Shown: positions 41,501 to 51,085, numbered from the stretch's first letter. The stretch is 64,000 nt of DNA from Tricholoma matsutake (GCA_026075535.2 AP026538.1:7750001-7814000), one strand, 5' to 3'. Notes: generated by a model from the sequence alone, not told the origin. Program-made: numbers and translations.

Positions 41501-43060
41501 GGACAGTGAATGCATGGTCAGCAGTGGCTGAGCACAGATTGAGTGAATATAGTTTCTTATTGGGAAGTAGAGTTCCATGGGCAATAAGTGCTCCCATCGA
41601 TTTATCTGTGACCCAGCATGAGGAATTATCGAAATGAGCCACAGCATTCGAGTCATTGGTGAGGGAACCAACTGAGATAAGTCAGACTGCCACATTTGGG
41701 ATTTAAAGTGCATTATGTAATACGATTGATGCACCCCAAGCAATGCATAGTTTTATGTCACCGACACCAATCGCAATAATGGAGGATCCCCAACACCTTT
41801 CACAGGGCAGGGGATTGATCAAAGGGTAAGGAAGTCAGCCTTGTCTGGTGAGATGTGGACTGTCACACCTGTATCAATAATAAAAGGGAAATTGGTGAGC
41901 GAAACCTGGGAGCATTGAATTTGGTTAAGTGGTTCAACAGTGAATGCCTCTTCTCCAGGGGTTAAGGTGTTGTTGGTCCAGTCAACAGTTGTGGTTAACT
42001 CCTCCTCAATGACAAGCCAACCCTCATATTCCACCTCCTCGATTGAAGCTGTGGGAAGTGGGTCACTAGCAAGTCCAGCAAATGGAGGATAACTGTCAGG
42101 TTGGGGTTTTGCAGGGTCAGAATCCACCATAACAGTGAAGGCACATCCATTAACGTCTTTCACAGTAATTGGGACCCTTGGATTAAGGTTGGATGGATTA
42201 CCAACCTTCTTCCCTTTGTCTCAAGCCACTCTCCATGCTGCCACAGACTCTTCAATCATTTTTCCAGCCATTCCTCCCCCTGTTTTAATGCAGTATTCGG
42301 TTGAATGTCCCATTTTCTTGCAGATGGGGTTCCCACATTGAATGGCTTTGTCAATTTAATATGTGTGGTGAGAGCCACAGATAGCCGGGGGTCCATACAG
42401 TGGTCATTCTCAAGGAGGGATTGTTTGTTTTTCAAAAATGAGCAGATATCCTTTGGTGTGTAGGGGGATTCTTTTGTGGATGTGGCAATGTTGCAAGAAA
42501 TGATGGAATGTGCATGAGGGAAATTGTCGCTGAGGGAGTTTAGGAGAGCAATACAACAAAGGAGGTCAGGTTTAATATCCCCCATAGCAAACGTGCAGTC
42601 AATGAGAGCACAAATTTTGTCAGCTGTCTCAGGAAGGGGGGTCTCAGTGGTGCATTGAATAGTGAGAGCCTGTTGTAATAGCTGGACTTGACAAACTGGA
42701 CCCTCATTCTGGTGTCATTTGCAAAGCACCTCCCAATTTGCAGTCATGTCCTTTTCCATAGATATAAAAGGGCATTTGGATGGAACAATGCTAGAAGCTA
42801 GAAATGTGTATGCAAGATGGGAGTTGGCCTTCCAGTTGATTAATGCACAAGTTTTGGAAGTAGCAGGTGCAGTGATTGTGCTGGCAACATAGTCGTAGAG
42901 ACCATTCAATGAAAGGGCGATGGTAATCTCCTCGCACCATTCTTTGTAGTTTGTCAAGTTTCTTGCCGGAATACTGAACTGAGAGTTTGATTGGGGTAAC
43001 TGAAGGAGGGCTAGATTCTGTCATGTTGGGTATAGGAAAAAAATTGAGATTCAAAGAGGC
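38535..43060 (-). pseudogene. Copia-2 gag-pol remains
   Basis: Read from the right: Gag (43054-42256, LTNYKEWCEEITIALSLNGLYDYV), protease IIDTGVTVHISPDKADFL (about 41890-41830; DTG in place of DSG), GAG-pre-integrase HHCLGHANYQSLWDMAKKG and CESCVLGKQ, integrase core VWVDLSGLHAVKSCTG, DNGELKSHEMEAW, and beyond the SAHIG at 40977 LWDEFYLMASHLHAKT. RT (39791-39330) has QIDIKTAFLYGILPDNE but VHVNDY in place of YVDD, so the catalytic Asp pair is lost. RNase H (39203-38535) has KHVDIKYHFLWEQV and DNVMDLFTKALD. Multiple stops and frameshifts. Confidence 0.88.
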
Positions 43061-43211
43061 TGTCTAGGGGTTTTGATTGCACAAAGGGTAATCCGTGATC
43101 TGAAATGGGATAGTGATCAGATTTTCGATCAAAAAAAATGACATAGTAAAGCATCAAGTGGCTAAGAGATTATCTACTGTCACTCAAAAGAGATGGGAGT
43201 GGCCTATAACC

Positions 43212-43447
43212 TGTAGAGGATTGATCCTAGATAAGAATAGACTCAGTCGATGTATAATTGACTATATACAAGCAAATAGTACCTAGATAAGAATAGACTA
43301 CAGTACCATTAGTGATCTAGTATGTAAGGTTCTATGGAACATTACTCACCTCAGTTGATGTATAATTGACTGAGGTGTCTAATTAATATTGTAGGGTATA
43401 TATACTAGAAGTCATAAAGGTAACCAGCAGAGAGTGAGTATAAAGGG
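43212..43447 (-). repeat. Copia-2 5' LTR, inner part
   Basis: Matches 38134-38370; interrupted at TATAAAGGG by Copia-3 and continued at 49144-49319. The last five bases (AAGGG, 43443-43447) are the Copia-3 target duplication. Confidence 0.9.
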
Positions 43448-43719
43448 TGTTGGAGCAGACTATATACGCTGCACAGGGGAAGAGACTACACGTTCCTTAC
43501 AACCTACCTGGGGTTTAGTTAGACTTACAGCTAGGGTTAGCAGAGGTAAGAACACTGTATTCCTACTACGGTACAGGTTCTCCTTATATACATAATATTA
43601 AGGATGTCACATGACTCGGGAATGTGTTTACCGCATGTATGCACAGTAAGCGCAGTAACATGCGTATGCTGCATGTATTGCCTCATGTATACATCATGTA
43701 TCAGGGATTAATTTCAACA
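43448..43719 (-). repeat. Copia-3 3' LTR (272 bp)
   Basis: TGTTGGAGCAGACTA...TTAATTTCAACA in plus orientation; identical to 48867-49138. Confidence 0.96.
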
Positions 43720-43751
43720 CCCCCCCTCAAACTGTACAGCGCTCTAAGCAG

Positions 43752-46037
43752 CTAAGTTTGAATCTCGAAAGTAATTCCGAGAGAGTCTCTAAATTTCCTG
43801 AATAGGACGGCGCCAAGGTTCTTTGTGAACATGTCAGCCGGATTATCACTTCCAGGAATGAAAACGACTGTGACTTTGTCATTTTCTATGCATTCGCGGG
43901 TGTAGTGGTAGCGAATGTCTATATGTTTGGTCCTTCTTTCCTGAACTGGATTTGATCCAATAAAGATGGATCCTTGATTATCAGCGCAGATTGGTACGCG
44001 CTTCAGTGTATATCCAAGTTCCTGGAATAAGGACTCTATCCACACTATCTGCCGACAAGTGTCGGAGAGAGCCATGTATTCGGCTTCTGTGGATGACAGT
44101 GCTACAGTTTTTTGTAAACGGGACTGCCAGCACACAATGCCACTCGCCAGAGTAGCAAAGTAACCCGTTGTAGATCGGCGCTTGACTGTGTCAGCTGCCC
44201 AATCAGAATCTGTGAAGGCCTGTAGCCCCTCGGATTTCTCTCCATCATAGACCATACTGTACTTCTGGGTTCCCACCAGATAGCACATTATGTACATCGC
44301 TTTGTCTAGATGTTCTTGGCTAGGATTAGCCGAGAATTGCAACATCTTGATTACCGCGTAAGCGATATCAGGTCGCGTTCCGAGCATCAGATACAATAAA
44401 GATCCGATCACAGACTGATATTTTGATCTAAGCGCCGCGTTTGGCGTCGCTGTGTTCTCCGACGGTTTGTAGCCAGTCGGGAGCGGAGTGGGGACAATCT
44501 TGGCATTTGTCATCTCGAACCTCTCAAGCACTTTGGCGAGATATTCTGTTTGATCGAGTTTGACTTTTGCAGCGGTCTGGGTGACGCGCATGCCTAAGAA
44601 TTCCGTGACTTTTTCAGTACTACGGCACTCCCAATGCTTCAGGCAAGCATTCTTCTTTTCATCCACAAGTTTCTTGTTCTTGCCCATGAACAAGCCATCA
44701 TCAACATAGACTAGCGCAATAACGATGCTGCCTGTCTTAGGATCCTTGTGTATGAAGATGCCGGCATCGGAGCTGGCGCGCACAAACCCAATGGTGCGCA
44801 TAAATGCCTCTAGCTCTCTCCACCATGCTAGTGAAGCCTGTTTAAGGCCATACAATGCTCGGCGTAAGCGCATTACTTTGCGCTCTTTACCCTCGAGTTT
44901 GAAACCCTCGGGTTGATCCATATAGATCTCCTCATCAAGTTTGCCGTATAAAAATGCGGTTTTTACATCTAGACCGGTCATATACATGCCTTCTAGAGAC
45001 GCAAGGGCAAACATGAGGCGTACGGTCTCATAGCGGACTACTGGTGAGAAAATCTCATCAAAGTCAACGCCTTCGACTTGTGAAAAGCCTTTGGCCACGA
45101 GTCTGGCTCGTTTTCTTCCGTCCGATTTCACGGAGAAAACCCATCTATTTTTGATCGTTTTTCGATCATGTGGAAGATCGACGATGTCATAGACTTGTCG
45201 CCTGCGAAGAGCCTCTAACTCTTCACGACAAGCCTGTTTCCACTCAAGTTGCTGCTGCCGGGGTAGGCGCGCAATATCGCGAAATTGGTTTGGAACTAGG
45301 CTTTTTCCGCTTGATGGTGTGACTGCTTTTGACAACAGCCAGCGGATAAGCTCATCTCCTCCTTCCTTGGTTATCTTTTTAATATAACCTGCTTCGTCCA
45401 GTTCCCCCATTGGGTGATCATGTTCTTGATTATTGGAATCGGGCACACTCTCGTGGGGTGCCGAACTCGGTCCAGCAACCGGTTCTTGCTGTTGAGGTCG
45501 TGGTCGTGTTCGGTTATGATCCGAATCTTGACCCACAGACTTCTTCCAATATCGATCACGCGCAATGTCTCTCTCTATGTCAGAGGGGAGTCGCTGTTCT
45601 CCATAGGTATTGCCGGGACGGTTTGGGATTTTCCTCTGCCTGCCTGATCGACGGGGCAATTGCTGCCATTCCTGTTGATCTTCACGTCTTGGACGAAAGT
45701 CCTCAGTGCTAACTGGAGGCGGCGGAGGAGGAGCGTTAGTCGCATCGTCATGCGCCTTTTGCTCGCTTGGTAAATCATCATCATCATCTTCTAATGATGG
45801 AGGAAGGGGCGGATTTTGTGGCGGTATAGGGTCATCGCCATCCGTTCCAGATGAGTGGTCGTCATCTTCTGGTTCTGGTGGAAAATCACCAAGGTCTGTC
45901 TTGGCAGGAGTTTTAGCTCCGGGACAGCATGGGAACATCGTTTCATCAAATAGTGCCGTAGCACCAATGAATATTGCGCCATTTCGTCGCATGAAACGAT
46001 ATGCTTTAATGCCATCTTCTACTCCAAGGTACGTCAT
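43752..46037 (-). CDS. Copia-3 Pol C-terminal half: reverse transcriptase and RNase H
   Basis: 761 codons from an ATG that lies three codons after the TGA ending the upstream half, in the same frame, so this is the rest of one polyprotein. It opens with the integrase C-terminal LGVEDGIKAYRFMRRNGAIF, then an acidic Pro-rich linker. RT spans about residues 260-510: WVFSVKSDGRKRARLVAKGF, LDVKTAFLYGKLDEEIYMDQPEGF, LRRALYGLKQASLAWW and the catalytic ALVYVDDGLF. RNase H spans about 610-755: FTDSDWAADTVKRRSTTGY, TEAEYMALSDTCRQ, DNQGSIFIGSNP, TKHIDIRYHYTRE, DNPADMFTKNLG. All catalytic residues expected for the family are present. It acts in the cytoplasmic virus-like particle to copy element RNA into DNA. 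Confidence 0.95.
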   Translation of the reverse strand: MTYLGVEDGIKAYRFMRRNGAIFIGATALFDETMFPCCPGAKTPAKTDLGDFPPEPEDDDHSSGTDGDDPIPPQNPPLPPSLEDDDDDLPSEQKAHDDATNAPPPPPPVSTEDFRPRREDQQEWQQLPRRSGRQRKIPNRPGNTYGEQRLPSDIERDIARDRYWKKSVGQDSDHNRTRPRPQQQEPVAGPSSAPHESVPDSNNQEHDHPMGELDEAGYIKKITKEGGDELIRWLLSKAVTPSSGKSLVPNQFRDIARLPRQQQLEWKQACREELEALRRRQVYDIVDLPHDRKTIKNRWVFSVKSDGRKRARLVAKGFSQVEGVDFDEIFSPVVRYETVRLMFALASLEGMYMTGLDVKTAFLYGKLDEEIYMDQPEGFKLEGKERKVMRLRRALYGLKQASLAWWRELEAFMRTIGFVRASSDAGIFIHKDPKTGSIVIALVYVDDGLFMGKNKKLVDEKKNACLKHWECRSTEKVTEFLGMRVTQTAAKVKLDQTEYLAKVLERFEMTNAKIVPTPLPTGYKPSENTATPNAALRSKYQSVIGSLLYLMLGTRPDIAYAVIKMLQFSANPSQEHLDKAMYIMCYLVGTQKYSMVYDGEKSEGLQAFTDSDWAADTVKRRSTTGYFATLASGIVCWQSRLQKTVALSSTEAEYMALSDTCRQIVWIESLFQELGYTLKRVPICADNQGSIFIGSNPVQERRTKHIDIRYHYTRECIENDKVTVVFIPGSDNPADMFTKNLGAVLFRKFRDSLGITFEIQT

Positions 46038-46046
46038 TAACTCCGA

Positions 46047-46049
46047 TCA
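46047..46049 (-). other. Single in-frame TGA in Copia-3 gag-pol
   Basis: The only interruption in the reading frame, between LSP and SEL. CGA to TGA is a CpG transition and would explain it; stop-codon readthrough is the alternative. Confidence 0.85.
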
Positions 46050-48617
46050 AGGAGACAATGTTGTTGGACGTTTTTCCTTTGGTAGATAGACATAAGCACC
46101 GCAACCGAAGACCTTCAGATTGTTTAGATCTGGGCGGACCTTTGTCAGGTCCTCAAAAGGTGTCAGCCATTTCAGGCGCCTTATTGGGGTTTGGTTGTAT
46201 AAATGTGTTGCATGTTCTATGCAAAATTCCCACCATGATTGTGGTAGACAAGCGGTGAATCGCAGGGTTTGCGACTTTTCCATTATTGTCCTTATGGCGC
46301 GCTCTGCGCGCCCGTTCTGTTGATGAACGTGGGGTGCAGACATCTCTATTTTGATGCCTAAATCCTTGAGCTGTTTTTGTAGCTCACGATCCTTGAACTC
46401 CCCCCCTGGATCAACACGCCAGCGCTTGATTGTAGCGCCATATTGGGTCTTAGCCATCGCTTGAAATTGTCTAATCGCTGCAGCAGCGTCAGATTTCTTT
46501 CTGAGACATTGGACCCAAATATGTGACGTTTTGTCATCCAGAAATACAATGAAGTATTTATGTTTGTGGTACGATAGTACCGGGAGTTCCTTTAGGTCGG
46601 AATGTATTAATTCAAAGGATTTGTCAGCTCGTGAGTCTGACTCAGGAAAAGATTTTGAGGTCATTTTCCCTTCTGCACACCCTGGACATATAATTTTGTC
46701 TTTAGGAATAATTAAATTCCTTGGGAATTTTATGGTGCTTTTAGGCATTTTCCCTAGCGCCTCTTTGGATGGGTGTCCAAGTCGCCTATGCCAAGTCAAG
46801 TAGTCAGCGACATAAATGGTCGCGACATTAACCTTTTTGGTGCTCAATATATGAGTCCGAGCCCAATAGATCATGTCATTCCTCCTTAGAGGGACACAAT
46901 GCATGATTGGGTTTCCATGCTCGATGAATGAAATGTATGCGGAGGAACCACGCACATCACTTCCGTCTTGTAAAAAGACCCCCATTGACATCAATCGAGT
47001 ATTAATGTCGGGTATGTAGTAGACGGGGTATAGTCGCGTTTCACGCGTCTCTGACTTCCCATTACATACTACCTGGTGTCTAATGAAGACTGCTCCTTTT
47101 CCTACTATATGAGTAGTACCAGTGGCCGTTTGGACCAAGGTAGAGTCCTTTCTCGGTAAAGGCTCGTAAGAAGCGAAATCTTTCATTTCACCAGTGAAGT
47201 GTTTTGATGCGCCTGAATCCATGATCCAGTCGGCACCTTTCTTACAATCTCCCTTTGCACACATAGCACATATATTAAGATCTACATAATTCCATGATAC
47301 ATTTAATAGCGGTAAAATTTCACATGAAAAGTTTGCTGTATTCATAGGAATTTTAATCTTAGTGCTTGTGGCAGGGAAAAGGACTGACCTATCATCATAC
47401 GCCCCTGTGTCAAGGGGTTCATCGACGAGCATTTTGTCGACGGCTTTCCACACTTCCTCGTCAGTTACTGGAGGTTCGGATCCGAGGGAGACGGTATCGT
47501 CTTCTACCTCCTCGATCGTTGCCTCGGTTTCTGGCTCTATCCTCCTTCTCTTACCTTCTCGCACCGTAAGGTGCTCTTCCAACGGTCGCAGGTTTTTCGC
47601 GCTGCGCGGAAGTTGCATGCGCTCGAGGGTGTCTCGAGCTTGCTGGTATTCGGTGTAAACCGAGCGAGAAGAGGAGGCCGCGCCCGTGTATGCCTGTGCA
47701 GGCGGTCGGCGGCAAGGATCCCTTGTGGGAGTGTGTTCGCGTCGCTCGATGCGCTGTATGAGCGGCATCGGCGGTATGATGGTGCCATTACCATTTATGG
47801 TGGTAAAGGCATTGGAGGCGAGGTGGGTATGTTTCTCTTTTGGCTTCTCCTCCTTAGTCTTTCTGTCCCCACGTCGTCCACGTTTTCGGGACGAGTCTCC
47901 GTTGCTGTTTTGCCCTTCTTTGGGCTGCCATTTGGGGTTTCCCCCCTTGCGCTTAACAGCGGAAAGTTTGTTGGCCTGAGGCTGGCCAGCGGGCTTTCCA
48001 ACTGCTGTGCGCCTTGAGGCTTCAGCAACAATGGAGTCCTTGACATGTTTAAATGTCAAGGCGCTAGTGGCGGTCGTGTTAAGGACCGTTGCAGACAATG
48101 AGTCGTACTCGCGCGGCATCGCAGCAAGTAGAATCATCGCCTGTACTAGCTCGGGGATGGCGACATTAGCAGCCGTGAGGCGCTCAAATTTGTCAGCCAT
48201 TCTCGCAATCTCCGGTGCGGGGTTCGCAGCCGGGATTTTGATTGCTATTGCGGACCTAAAGTCCGAAAAGACTTGGGAGGGGCCGTCCACACCATAATCA
48301 GTGCGGATGAGGTCCCACACCTCCTCAGCAGTGTCCTTTGTGTTGGCACGCTGCCGAATGGAGGGGGCCAGGCGGAGCACTAGGCTACCAATAGCCTGGT
48401 CATTTTTGTTGCTCCAGGTCTGGAGCTTGGCATTAGCGTCCGCTACCAAGGTAGCGTTCGTCGCCGTCAAAGGAGGCGCCGGGGGCGGTTTTTGCTCTGC
48501 CCCGCTAGTTATTTGCCAGAGGCCCTGAGACCTGAGCCACGCCTTCATAGAGTCGGCCCATAAGATGTAATTTGATCCGTCGAAAGTTTGAACGAGTTTT
48601 TCAAGAGTTGAAGACAT
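46047..48617 (-). CDS. Copia-3 Gag, protease and integrase (N-terminal half of Gag-Pol)
   Basis: Starts at the ATG 48617 (MSSTLEKLVQTFDGSNYILW); the upstream open codons to 48650 lack ATG. Gag occupies roughly residues 1-260 with the copia-type W-x-AWLRSQGLWQI motif and a basic tail (KRGRRGDRKTKEEKPKEK) in place of a CCHC knuckle. Protease: WIMDSGASKHFTG (catalytic Asp). GAG-pre-integrase and zinc site: TWHRRLGHPSKEAL and CPGCAEGK. Integrase core: IHSDLKELP, RVDPGGEFKDREL and QNGRAERAIRTIM supply Asp, Asp and Glu. It ends PKEKRPTTLSP then TGA at 46049-46047; the next codons SEL lead straight into the downstream half. Relatives have a basic residue here, so CGA to TGA is likely. Confidence 0.94.
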   Translation of the reverse strand: MSSTLEKLVQTFDGSNYILWADSMKAWLRSQGLWQITSGAEQKPPPAPPLTATNATLVADANAKLQTWSNKNDQAIGSLVLRLAPSIRQRANTKDTAEEVWDLIRTDYGVDGPSQVFSDFRSAIAIKIPAANPAPEIARMADKFERLTAANVAIPELVQAMILLAAMPREYDSLSATVLNTTATSALTFKHVKDSIVAEASRRTAVGKPAGQPQANKLSAVKRKGGNPKWQPKEGQNSNGDSSRKRGRRGDRKTKEEKPKEKHTHLASNAFTTINGNGTIIPPMPLIQRIERREHTPTRDPCRRPPAQAYTGAASSSRSVYTEYQQARDTLERMQLPRSAKNLRPLEEHLTVREGKRRRIEPETEATIEEVEDDTVSLGSEPPVTDEEVWKAVDKMLVDEPLDTGAYDDRSVLFPATSTKIKIPMNTANFSCEILPLLNVSWNYVDLNICAMCAKGDCKKGADWIMDSGASKHFTGEMKDFASYEPLPRKDSTLVQTATGTTHIVGKGAVFIRHQVVCNGKSETRETRLYPVYYIPDINTRLMSMGVFLQDGSDVRGSSAYISFIEHGNPIMHCVPLRRNDMIYWARTHILSTKKVNVATIYVADYLTWHRRLGHPSKEALGKMPKSTIKFPRNLIIPKDKIICPGCAEGKMTSKSFPESDSRADKSFELIHSDLKELPVLSYHKHKYFIVFLDDKTSHIWVQCLRKKSDAAAAIRQFQAMAKTQYGATIKRWRVDPGGEFKDRELQKQLKDLGIKIEMSAPHVHQQNGRAERAIRTIMEKSQTLRFTACLPQSWWEFCIEHATHLYNQTPIRRLKWLTPFEDLTKVRPDLNNLKVFGCGAYVYLPKEKRPTTLSP

Positions 48618-48848
48618 GATTCTGTGGTGGCAGCTGTTAAAAGCGCTCAATCAGTCTTTTTACTCAATAAAACACGTTTAACGTTCTCAGGAGAAAACAC
48701 TCCTTCAGAGTGATTAACCCTAGTCAACCTAGGTTTCATATGCAGCTCGCAGGGAGCGCAATGCAGCTCTCGAAGAGTGCAAGGTTATAATTTGGAGACA
48801 ATGAAGTCAACGTCGTTCGCAGCTAATTAAAGCGCGTTCGCGACGTGC

Positions 48849-48866
48849 CCAGCAGGGCCCATAACC
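48849..48866 (-). promoter_or_regulatory. Copia-3 primer-binding site (initiator tRNA-Met half)
   Basis: GGTTATGGGCCCTGCTGG abuts the 5' LTR. The first 12 nt are complementary to the anticodon arm of initiator tRNA-Met, identical to the TRIM site and one base different from Copia-2. Confidence 0.8.
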
Positions 48867-49138
48867 TGTTGGAGCAGACTATATACGCTGCACAGGGGAA
48901 GAGACTACACGTTCCTTACAACCTACCTGGGGTTTAGTTAGACTTACAGCTAGGGTTAGCAGAGGTAAGAACACTGTATTCCTACTACGGTACAGGTTCT
49001 CCTTATATACATAATATTAAGGATGTCACATGACTCGGGAATGTGTTTACCGCATGTATGCACAGTAAGCGCAGTAACATGCGTATGCTGCATGTATTGC
49101 CTCATGTATACATCATGTATCAGGGATTAATTTCAACA
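48867..49138 (-). repeat. Copia-3 5' LTR (272 bp)
   Basis: Identical to 43448-43719 as read. The sequence CTCCTTATATACATA on the plus strand gives TATATAAGG on the transcribed strand (about 49014-49006), a probable TATA box. Confidence 0.95.
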
Positions 49139-49143
49139 AAGGG

Positions 49144-49319
49144 AACATTCCAAAAGACTTGTTACTAATAGCTGACATGCCATAAATGGATGGTCGGAAT
49201 GCCAACATGCCATAAAGGAATGGTCGGAATGCTGACATGCCATAATGGGATGTCGGTGATGGGATCAATGACTGTATCATTGGATATGATGATACCTGTT
49301 CCCAGTGTACATCTCAACA
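49144..49319 (-). repeat. Copia-2 5' LTR, outer part, with expanded 27-bp repeats
   Basis: Continues 43447. It carries three ACATGCCATAAWGGRATGGTCGGAATGC units where the 3' LTR has one, making this LTR about 50 bp longer. Confidence 0.85.
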
Positions 49320-49566
49320 TTGGATATTACACTGTTGCATTCATACTGTACAATCATGTTCTACCCTTACATAATCACTACTATACATCACCCATTGTTG
49401 ATACACATTCCTCAGTTGTTCTATCATAGAGACTAAGGTATGTTATCAAACTCTGGGTGTTATCCATACATTAGGACTAACTTAACTTGTACTTAGGTTA
49501 TTAGTACTAATGACTAGTCATTCTATCACAGAGACTGAGGTATAGTTTAGATATCAACTTCCAACA
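49320..49566 (+). repeat. Probable Copia-1 3' LTR
   Basis: Runs from the Copia-2 target duplication to ...ATATCAACTTCCAACA. Together with TATTG at 38127-38131 it makes an LTR of about 250 bp beginning TATTGGATATTAC. No 5' partner was found, so the right end is provisional. Confidence 0.5.
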
Positions 49567-50394
49567 TACATCATCATCATCATTCATCTATATCACCTTC
49601 CAACATTACTCATGCTCACCAAAAACCTCCCAAAATTACTTCAAACTTCTTTGAACTTTTTTGTAGCTCTTTGCAGACCTTCATACCTCTTTGGACCTTT
49701 TTCAAACATTTTCAAACCTCTTTGAAATTTTTTCATCTACTCCTGGTTGACAGCAGTGATATTTAGTACCACCTCTCACCCTTCCTCTGACTTGTGTTAT
49801 ACCATCCAAAGCCATTTTGTAGGTGTTGTTTGGGTTTCTGGGTCAAGTATCATCAATGCTAGAGTAGTATCAGTGATGACCCAAGAAATGGCCTGCAGGA
49901 TAAGCAAGGAAGGCTCTGAAGAAGGCTCTGGCCTGGTAACAAGACACTGAAATGGTTTTTACTGACATCGTGTCCAAGCCAAATTGCTTGCAAAAGGATT
50001 GCGAGGTAAAGGTGCTACCAATGAAGGTGCTATATCCAATGAGGGCACTATATCCAATGGTGGTAGCATGCAAGGACATAGACATTATGAACAGGTACCA
50101 GCCTGGGGGACCCGGTCCACCAAGTTTGGATATATCATCACGTGACATTCACATTCGCACAAATATAGTAGGGATGCTCGCAACTAGTGTGGCAGGAAAT
50201 AGACTTGAATTAGACCTTTGCAAAATAGCCTGGCTAATTAGTGGCTAATTTTCCAAAAGGTCGAAAATGTAGGTGCGAATTAGGGCAAATTTAGCGCTGC
50301 TGGGGTGAGTAAATACATAACATAAGGCTCTTGATCAATGAAAGAGTGGAGCAATTAAATTCACCTGACTTGAACTGAAAGTCCCTTTGTGTAC
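49567..50394. other. Intergenic DNA with decayed LTR pieces
   Basis: No gene. 49620-49850 contains CTTCAAACTTCTTTGAAC-type repeats and a CCTTCCTCTGACTTGTG segment that matches 4490-4560, so it is an old gypsy LTR remnant. 50100-50394 looks unique and AT-rich and would be the 3' flank of the galectin gene. Confidence 0.5.
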
Positions 50395-51085
50395 CTAAAT
50401 TGAATTATCCCGAGTAACTTGAAGAAGATTGGCAAGGGAGGGATACACGTCAACATCAAGGATGTCAGAAAACAATGGCTTATGACTTGAATTGTAGGAA
50501 ACAGCGGCTGCGTTGTCCAGAAACCTCTTCTTGAAGTAGTGGATAGTGCGATAGTTAATCATGACCTGGAATCTATCCTCATGATCGCAGATGGTGATGG
50601 AAGGCGAAAGTTCGATGTGGCCATCCTCGGATGTGAAATTCCCTTCAAACCCAACCCGCTCCTCTACCTCCCAATGATTGTCACGATAAGTATTGAACAC
50701 GATTACGTTCTCATCACGACGAAGACTGATATGAAGGACAACCTGTCCTGAAGCATTGTGGAGATTAATATCGGTGTTTTCACTGTTGAAGAGGTCGATG
50801 GTGGAAGATCGTAAAATGATGATACCGTCAGAAGTGAATTTTTTCCTAAAATAGACTATGGCCCCAGCCTGGAGTATATAATGCATGTTCGCAAGGTTAT
50901 TGGGGTCGATGGGGCCTGGGGCTTGACACATGTCAGGAGATTTATGCGGCGCTAGGAAAACTTGAGGATTGCTGACTAGTCTCTCGTGCTTCACCATGAC
51001 TGCGGTAGTAGTGGACACCACCTTGGATAGCTACGTAGCTGCCACCAGTAAGCTGTACATTCCGAGAGCTATCGAAAAGTGACAT
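50395..51085 (-). CDS. Fungal galectin with an NLR-style N-terminal leader
   Basis: Model: exon 1 51085-50995, 43-nt intron 50994-50952 (GTGAAG...CCTAG), exon 2 50951-50395, 215 residues. The galectin fold starts near residue 53 (MHYILQAGAIVYFRKKF) and contains the beta-galactoside site in order: LHISLRRDENVIVFN, NHWEVEERV (Trp, Glu, Arg) and the strand DRFQVMINYRTIHYFKKR. The His, Arg, Asn, Trp, Glu and Arg expected in the binding site are all present. Exon 1 encodes SRNVQLTGGSYVAIQGGVHYY, which resembles the short leader found in many agaric NLR-type proteins. Galectins of mushrooms bind glycans in the cytoplasm or cell wall, and some defend fruiting bodies against animals. If exon 1 is not used, the only in-frame ATG is at 50997 and would give a shorter N-terminus. 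No signal peptide is seen. Confidence 0.8.

Larger units (their letters stand above)
43448..49138 (-). mobile_element. Copia-3: near-intact young copia, target duplication AAGGG
   Basis: 5691 bp, bounded by AAGGG at 43443-43447 and 49139-49143. The two 272-bp LTRs (43448-43719 and 48867-49138) are identical as read, which implies a recent insertion. Minus-strand order: 5' LTR, primer site GGTTATGGGCCCTGCTGG (48866-48849), one gag-pol frame of about 1,620 codons with a single TGA, polypurine tract TTTGAGGGGGG (43730-43720), 3' LTR. Codon use is CpG-containing, unlike the older elements. Confidence 0.96.
38134..49319 (-). mobile_element. Copia-2: degenerate copia, target TTGAA/TTGGA, hosting Copia-3
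   Basis: Minus-strand copia about 5.5 kb long without Copia-3. The 3' LTR is 38134-38493 (360 bp). The 5' LTR is split: 43212-43447 and 49144-49319. The primer site GGTTATAGGCCACTC directly follows the 5' LTR (43211-43197) and the polypurine tract GTGAGGAGGAG (38504-38494) precedes the 3' LTR. Flanks TTGAA and TTGGA are a diverged 5-bp duplication. It inserted into the Copia-1 3' LTR. Confidence 0.9.
18409..49566 (+). mobile_element. Copia-1: ancient Ty1/copia element, fragmented by at least five insertions
   Basis: Plus-strand copia whose pieces are 18409-18572 (gag-protease), 32726-32771 and 33297-34693 (protease, integrase), 35017-36937 (RT, RNase H), 38047-38133 (polypurine tract) and 49325-49566 (3' LTR). 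Gypsy-3, the TRIM, the MITE, the TIR element and Copia-2 lie between. Gag-like sequence upstream (15305-16471) probably belongs to it. Removing Gypsy-3 and the TRIM with their duplications gives one uninterrupted protease frame from DSGCTVH to the conserved NVLFIP region, which is strong evidence for the nesting. Confidence 0.85.

Noticed and set aside
45410..46089. Plus-strand frames over Copia-3
   Set aside because: Shadows of the copia polyprotein; no start context or domain.
50997..51021. Galectin start at 51021
   Set aside because: That codon is not ATG; the first in-frame ATG is 50997 and the spliced model from 51085 gives a better N-terminus.
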